From NCBI GenBank assembly GCA_051306365.1, contig JBPPNC010000222.1:1-44264 (forward strand): a stretch of DNA of 44,264 nucleotides, written 5' to 3'. This document shows positions 40,467-44,264 of this stretch, one piece after another. Position numbers and translations under genes: made by a program. This stretch comes from Svornostia sp051306365. GTDB taxonomy: Bacteria; Actinomycetota; Thermoleophilia; Solirubrobacterales; Solirubrobacteraceae. How positions within the stretch are numbered: the stretch's first letter is position 1; each line of letters starts with the position of its first letter. Below the pieces are notes generated by a model, which saw nothing but the letters and a program-made list of their open reading frames with translations, did not search any database and had not been told where the DNA came from.

Positions 40467-41125
40467 GCACCCTCCCAGCGGTATCCGACGCTGCGCACCG
40501 TCTTGATGCGCCCGGCGTGTTCTTGGCCCAATTTGGCCCGCAGGCGGCGCACGTGCACGTCGACCGTGCGGGCGCCGCCGTAGTAGTCGTAGCCCCACAC
40601 CCGGCTGAGCAGCGCCTCGCGGGAGAAGACGCGCCCCGGGTGGGTGGCGAAGAACTTCAGGAGTTCGTACTCCATGAACGTGAAGTCCACGGGCCGGCCG
40701 CCGATCGTCACCTGATACGTCGCGAGGTTGACCTCAAGCGAGCCGCAGCGGACCACGTCGCCGTGATCGACGCCGTGCAGCGCCCGGCGCGCGCGGGCGA
40801 TGCGAGCATGCAGCTCCGCGGCGCTGAACGGGTGCACGAGCATCTCGTGCCCGTCGGCGATCCCCTCGCCGAGGTCGAGGTGCTCGGCCTCCAGGGCGAC
40901 GAGCACCGGCACGTCTGCGAGTTCCTCGTCCTGGCTCAGGCGCTCGCAGATGTCACCGGTGGGTGCCACGACGACCACGACCGCGGGGGAGCGCCCGGGC
41001 GCGTCGCCGGGCCGCAGCGATCCGTTGGCGGTCAGGCGGTGCGGGCTGAAGCCCAGCTCAGCCAGGAGTCGCGCCGTGCTGCCCGCCGGCCCGTTCGCTT
41101 CTCCGTAGATCCAGGCATCGCTCAT
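40463..41125 (-). CDS. glnR: GlnR-like orphan OmpR-family regulator
   Basis: 220 residues. The C-terminal winged helix (about 125-218) matches actinobacterial GlnR: FTFMEYELLKFF, HPGRVFSREALLSRVWGYDYYGG, RTVDVHVRRLRAKLG. The N-terminal receiver-like domain is degenerate. The acidic pair at the start is GE, the phospho-Asp position is a Val/Ala (VVVVVAPTG), and the usual Lys before PF is His (VHPFS). GlnR is an orphan regulator that does not use a kinase and controls nitrogen genes. Its gene overlaps glnA (ATGA) and is near nasA, both classical targets, so the assignment fits well. Confidence 0.85.
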   Translation of the reverse strand: MSDAWIYGEANGPAGSTARLLAELGFSPHRLTANGSLRPGDAPGRSPAVVVVVAPTGDICERLSQDEELADVPVLVALEAEHLDLGEGIADGHEMLVHPFSAAELHARIARARRALHGVDHGDVVRCGSLEVNLATYQVTIGGRPVDFTFMEYELLKFFATHPGRVFSREALLSRVWGYDYYGGARTVDVHVRRLRAKLGQEHAGRIKTVRSVGYRWEGA

Positions 41126-42429
41126 AGAAGGGGGAGGTACGCCTTGCGTTCGAACTCGGTGACGGTGCGCCGATACGCCTCCCATTCGCGGCGCTTGTTC
41201 GCGACGAACCAGTCACACAGCCGGTCACCCAACGTGTCGCGCGCGAGCTCCGAGGCGGCGAACAGGTCGGTCGCCTCGCGCAGGTCCTGCGGCAGCAGGT
41301 CGTCCGACGAGGTCGCGGCGTCATCCCCCGCCTCAGCCTGCAGCTGATACCCGCGCTCGATGCCGCGCAGGCCCGCGGCAAGCAGCAGTGCGAACGTGAG
41401 GTACGGGTTGCAGCCCGGATCTGGCGAGCGCAGTTCGAACCGCGCGGCCGCGGCCTTGCCGGGACGGCGGGTGGGCACGCGGACGAGCCCGCCGGCGCCC
41501 TGCCGGGTCCAGCTCACATGCTGCGGCGCCTCAAACCCGGCGGCCAGCCGCTTGTACGAGTTCACCCACTGGTTCGTCACGGCGGTGAACTCCCGTGCGT
41601 GAGCGAGCACGCCGGCGAGGAACTGCTGCCCGGTCTGGGACAGGGGCGTCGCCGGATCCGGGTCGTGGAACGCGTTGCGGTCGCCCTGGAACAGCGAGAG
41701 GTGGATGTGCATCCCCGAGCCGGAGTACTCCTCCAGGGGCTTGGGCATGAACGTCGCGTAGGCGCCGAGCTCGCTCGCGACCTCCTTCACCGCGAGGCGG
41801 AACGTGCTGATGGCGTCCGCCATCGAGAGCGCGTCGGTGTGCTCGAGGGCGATCTCGTGCTGGGAGGGCGCGACCTCGTGGTGCGACGCCTTCACCGGGA
41901 TCCCCATCGTCTCGAGGTAGTCGATGGTGCGACGGCGAAAGTCGCTGCCGACGTCGAGCGGCGTGAGGTCGAAGTAGGCGCCGGCGTCCAGCGGCACGGG
42001 CGGGCCGCTCTCGGGCAGACCGGCGAACAGGAAGAACTCGATCTCGGCGCCCACCTGCATCGTGAAGCCGAGGTCCGCCGCCTGCTCGAGCACGCCGCGC
42101 AGCGCCGCGCGCGAGTCCCCGGCGAACGGCTCGCCGTCGGGCAGGCTGATGTCGCAGAGCATCCGCGCGACGCCTGCGTCCGGCCGCCACGGCAGCAGCT
42201 GGAACGTCGCGGGATCCGGATGCGCGATGACGTCGTGCTCGCGCAGGCGGGCCCCGCCCTCGAGGGCGCTGCCGTCCAGTCCGACCCCCTCCTCGAGCGC
42301 GGCGTCGAGCTCGCTCACAGGTATCGCGAAGCTCTTCAGCATGCCCTGGACGTCGGTGAACCACAGCCGGATGAAGCGCACCCCGCGCTCCTCGACGGTG
42401 CGCAGGACGTAGTCAGTTGTCGGCGTCAT
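41122..42429 (-). CDS. glnA: Glutamine synthetase, type I
   Basis: 435 residues. Forms glutamine from glutamate, ammonia and ATP. Motifs: metal sites GAEIEFFLF and HEVAPSQHEI, SGSGMHIHLSLF, the NSYKRL flap segment, and RSPDPGCNPYL. The NLY adenylylation Tyr region of the regulated beta type is not seen (DDLLPQDLREA instead), so covalent control is unlikely. Length fits the shorter GS I forms. It leads the operon glnA-glnR-trpD2, and is divergent from nasA across 173 bases. Other glutamine-synthetase-like enzymes (for polyamines or gamma-glutamyl compounds) share the fold and cannot be excluded. Confidence 0.88.
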   Translation of the reverse strand: MTPTTDYVLRTVEERGVRFIRLWFTDVQGMLKSFAIPVSELDAALEEGVGLDGSALEGGARLREHDVIAHPDPATFQLLPWRPDAGVARMLCDISLPDGEPFAGDSRAALRGVLEQAADLGFTMQVGAEIEFFLFAGLPESGPPVPLDAGAYFDLTPLDVGSDFRRRTIDYLETMGIPVKASHHEVAPSQHEIALEHTDALSMADAISTFRLAVKEVASELGAYATFMPKPLEEYSGSGMHIHLSLFQGDRNAFHDPDPATPLSQTGQQFLAGVLAHAREFTAVTNQWVNSYKRLAAGFEAPQHVSWTRQGAGGLVRVPTRRPGKAAAARFELRSPDPGCNPYLTFALLLAAGLRGIERGYQLQAEAGDDAATSSDDLLPQDLREATDLFAASELARDTLGDRLCDWFVANKRREWEAYRRTVTEFERKAYLPLL

Positions 42430-42602
42430 CGGCCGCTGGACCGTAGGTGCCAGCGGTTGCAGCGTCTTTCGCCCTGGTGTCGAAAGCGTTCGTCCACTTG
42501 GTCGAATGGCCCGGGTTTCCTGAGGTTCACGCGAGGCTGTTCACACAGCGTTCATCAAACCGACGTGCTCGGGTAACGCCTGGCGCGCACCATGGCCGCC
42601 AC
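42430..42602. promoter_or_regulatory. Divergent glnA/nasA control region with repeated GTTCAC units
   Basis: The 173-base spacer holds both promoters. GTTCAC at 42525 and 42539 and GTTCAT at 42550 form three same-sense units spaced 14 and 11 bases, nearer nasA. On the other strand they read GTGAAC, resembling half-sites of GlnR boxes, although the textbook spacing is not exact. No riboswitch-like block was recognised. Confidence 0.45.
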
Positions 42603-44264
42603 ATGAGCGCCGCGATCGAGCCGCAGAGCGTGCGGACCCAATGCCCCTACTGCGGGGTGGGGTGCGGGTTGCTCGCCGACGTGGAGGACGGGCGCCTGAT
42701 GGGGGTGCGCGGCGACCCCATCCACCCGGTCAATCGCGGACGGACGTGCCGGAAGCCGCTGGAGCTCATGCACGCCGTCAATTCGCCGGATCGGGCCCTG
42801 GCCCCGATGTGGCGGGACGTGCGTGACGGTCGCCTGGAGCCGGGCACGTGGGATGACGTGCTCGGCCGGGTGACCGGGAAACTGCGGGCGATCATCGACG
42901 AGCACGGACCCGACGCCGTCGCGTTCTACATCTCCGGCCAGCTGCTCACCGAGGACTACTACGCGGTGAACAAGCTCGCGAAGGGGTTCATCGGCACCAA
43001 CAACGTCGACTCGAACTCGCGGCTGTGCATGTCCTCGGCCGTCGCGGGCTACACCGGCGCGTTCGGCAGCGACGGCCCGCCGCCGTCGTACGCCGACCTG
43101 GCCCTGGCCGACTGCTTCCTCCTGCTCGGGACGAACACCGCAGCGTGCCATCCGATCGTGTGGTCGCGCATCCGCGACCGGCAGGCCGAGGGTGCGTTCG
43201 TCATCTGCGCCGATCCGCGCGCGACACCGACCGCCACCGGCGCGGACTTGCACCTGCCGGTGCGTCCGGGCACCGACCTCCCGTTGCTGAGCGCGATGCT
43301 GCACGTCATCGACCGCGACGGCCTGGTCGACGACGACTTCGTCGCCCGCCGCACGTCGGGGTGGGAGCAGGCGCGCGCGGTTGCGCACGCCTGGCCGCCG
43401 TCGCGGGCGGCGGAGATCTGCGGTGTGCCGGCCGAGGACATCGAGCTCGCCGCCCGGAAGTTCGCCGCGGCGGGCGGATCGATGGCGCTGTGGTCGATGG
43501 GTGCGAACCAGTCCACGGTCGGGACGCTGAAGAACCGCGCGCTGATCAATCTCTGCCTGGCGACCGGGCAGATCGGGCGCCCGGGTGCGGGCCCGCTGTC
43601 GCTCACCGGCCAGCCGAACGCCATGGGCGGGCGCGAGACGGGTGGGCTGGCGCAGCTCCTGCCCGGCTACCGCAAGGTCGAGGTCGCGGAGGACCGCGCC
43701 GCCATCGAGGCGCACTGGGGCCTGCCCGACGGGACGCTGTCCCCGACGCCCGGCCTTCCCGCGGTCGATCTCTTCGACGCCCTCGCCGAGGGCACCGTCA
43801 AGGCGGTGTGGATCGCCGCGACGAACCCACTCGTCTCGATGCCGGACAACGCACGCGTCCGTCAGGCGCTGGAGCGCGCCGAGCTCGTCGTCGTCCAGGA
43901 CGCCTATCACCCGACCGAGACGTCGTCGCTCGCCCACGCCGTCCTGCCCGCCGCCTCGTGGCCCGAGAAGGACGGGGCGATGACGAACTCCGAGCGGCGG
44001 ATCGCGCTCGCGCGGCGGGCGATCGACCCGCCGGGGGCTGCGCGGGCGGACTGGGAGATCTTCGCCGACGCGGCACGGCACCTCGGCTACGGCGACGACT
44101 TCGCGTGGAAGTCCGCCGCCGAGGTGTTCGACGAGTTCGCCGCGTGTACGGCCGGGCGGATCTGCGACTACTCGGGCGTCACGCACGAGCGGCTGCGGAT
44201 GGAGGGCTCCGTGCAGTGGCCGGCGCCCGCGCTCCCCGACGGGCCGAACCCCGAGCGCCTGTAC
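42603..44264 (+). CDS. nasA: Assimilatory nitrate reductase, catalytic subunit (3' end outside the window)
   Basis: The frame from ATG 42603 stays open to the window end (554 codons). It is a molybdopterin bis-MGD oxidoreductase. The N-terminal [4Fe-4S] motif is CPYCGVGC with a fourth Cys in GRTCRKP. The molybdenum-ligand Cys lies in NSRLCMSSAVAGY, and the Nas-type SLTGQPNAMGGRETGGLA is present. These favour cytoplasmic assimilatory nitrate reductase over formate dehydrogenase. It lacks a Tat signal. The gene is divergent from glnA-glnR and with narK would turn imported nitrate into nitrite. The missing 3' part could carry an extra [2Fe-2S] domain. Confidence 0.93.
   Translation, partial: MSAAIEPQSVRTQCPYCGVGCGLLADVEDGRLMGVRGDPIHPVNRGRTCRKPLELMHAVNSPDRALAPMWRDVRDGRLEPGTWDDVLGRVTGKLRAIIDEHGPDAVAFYISGQLLTEDYYAVNKLAKGFIGTNNVDSNSRLCMSSAVAGYTGAFGSDGPPPSYADLALADCFLLLGTNTAACHPIVWSRIRDRQAEGAFVICADPRATPTATGADLHLPVRPGTDLPLLSAMLHVIDRDGLVDDDFVARRTSGWEQARAVAHAWPPSRAAEICGVPAEDIELAARKFAAAGGSMALWSMGANQSTVGTLKNRALINLCLATGQIGRPGAGPLSLTGQPNAMGGRETGGLAQLLPGYRKVEVAEDRAAIEAHWGLPDGTLSPTPGLPAVDLFDALAEGTVKAVWIAATNPLVSMPDNARVRQALERAELVVVQDAYHPTETSSLAHAVLPAASWPEKDGAMTNSERRIALARRAIDPPGAARADWEIFADAARHLGYGDDFAWKSAAEVFDEFAACTAGRICDYSGVTHERLRMEGSVQWPAPALPDGPNPERLY

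Noticed and set aside
1..44264. CRISPR arrays, tRNA or rRNA genes
   Set aside because: No regularly spaced repeats, and no tRNA-like or rRNA-like sequence was noticed in the intergenic spaces by eye.

Overview
The window is a GC-rich (about 70%), densely packed actinobacterial chromosome segment. Two features point to the class Thermoleophilia (Solirubrobacterales-like: Conexibacter, Patulibacter, Solirubrobacter relatives), with moderate confidence. First, the oxidase is a caa3 type with an A2-style subunit I. Second, the secreted proteins resemble those of that group, including an Arg-rich C-terminal beta domain. Gene order, ATGA/GTGA overlaps and probable leaderless starts are typical of Actinomycetota.

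Layout. 1-4734: cytochrome caa3 oxidase operon (ctaC, ctaD, a tandem UspA-like protein, ctaE, a 36-residue membrane peptide). 4774-7087: a cytochrome c-cupredoxin fusion lipoprotein and small exported or unknown proteins. 7174-7452: a broken ABC-transporter remnant. 7457-11575: two tandem alpha/beta hydrolases, a crotonase, a HIT protein and an M28 peptidase. 11550-20950: a long leftward housekeeping run that reads in transcription order rplM, rpsI, glmM, glmS, acpS, nnr (NAD(P)HX repair), a CBS protein, alr and cca. It joins ribosome, cell-wall precursor and cofactor functions. 21091-22441: a c-di-AMP (ydaO-type) riboswitch in front of a secreted M23 cell-wall peptidase that seems to start at CTG. 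22485-27528: FkbM methyltransferase, csoR with its operator, a zinc-ribbon membrane protein, guaA, guaB3, a DUF6457-like protein and half of a CBS protein. 27615-29108: narK nitrate/nitrite transporter.

29240-38010 is an accessory region. It holds a DUF234-type AAA ATPase behind a 37-bp palindrome, a decayed IS3-family element, remnants of a helicase/DUF1156-methylase defence operon, an excisionase-like HTH gene with an unknown partner, and a putative toxin-antitoxin pair with a twin-palindrome operator. A large secreted protein gene follows. A perfect 19-bp direct repeat (29265-29283 and 33776-33794) brackets the first part, and four related intergenic repeats mark its borders.

38012-44264 returns to ordinary chromosome: a cytochrome P450 with a palindromic operator candidate, then a translationally coupled glnA-glnR-trpD2 operon. 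Divergent from glnA is the assimilatory nitrate reductase gene nasA, cut by the window end. With narK this suggests nitrate uptake, reduction and glutamine formation under a GlnR-like regulator.
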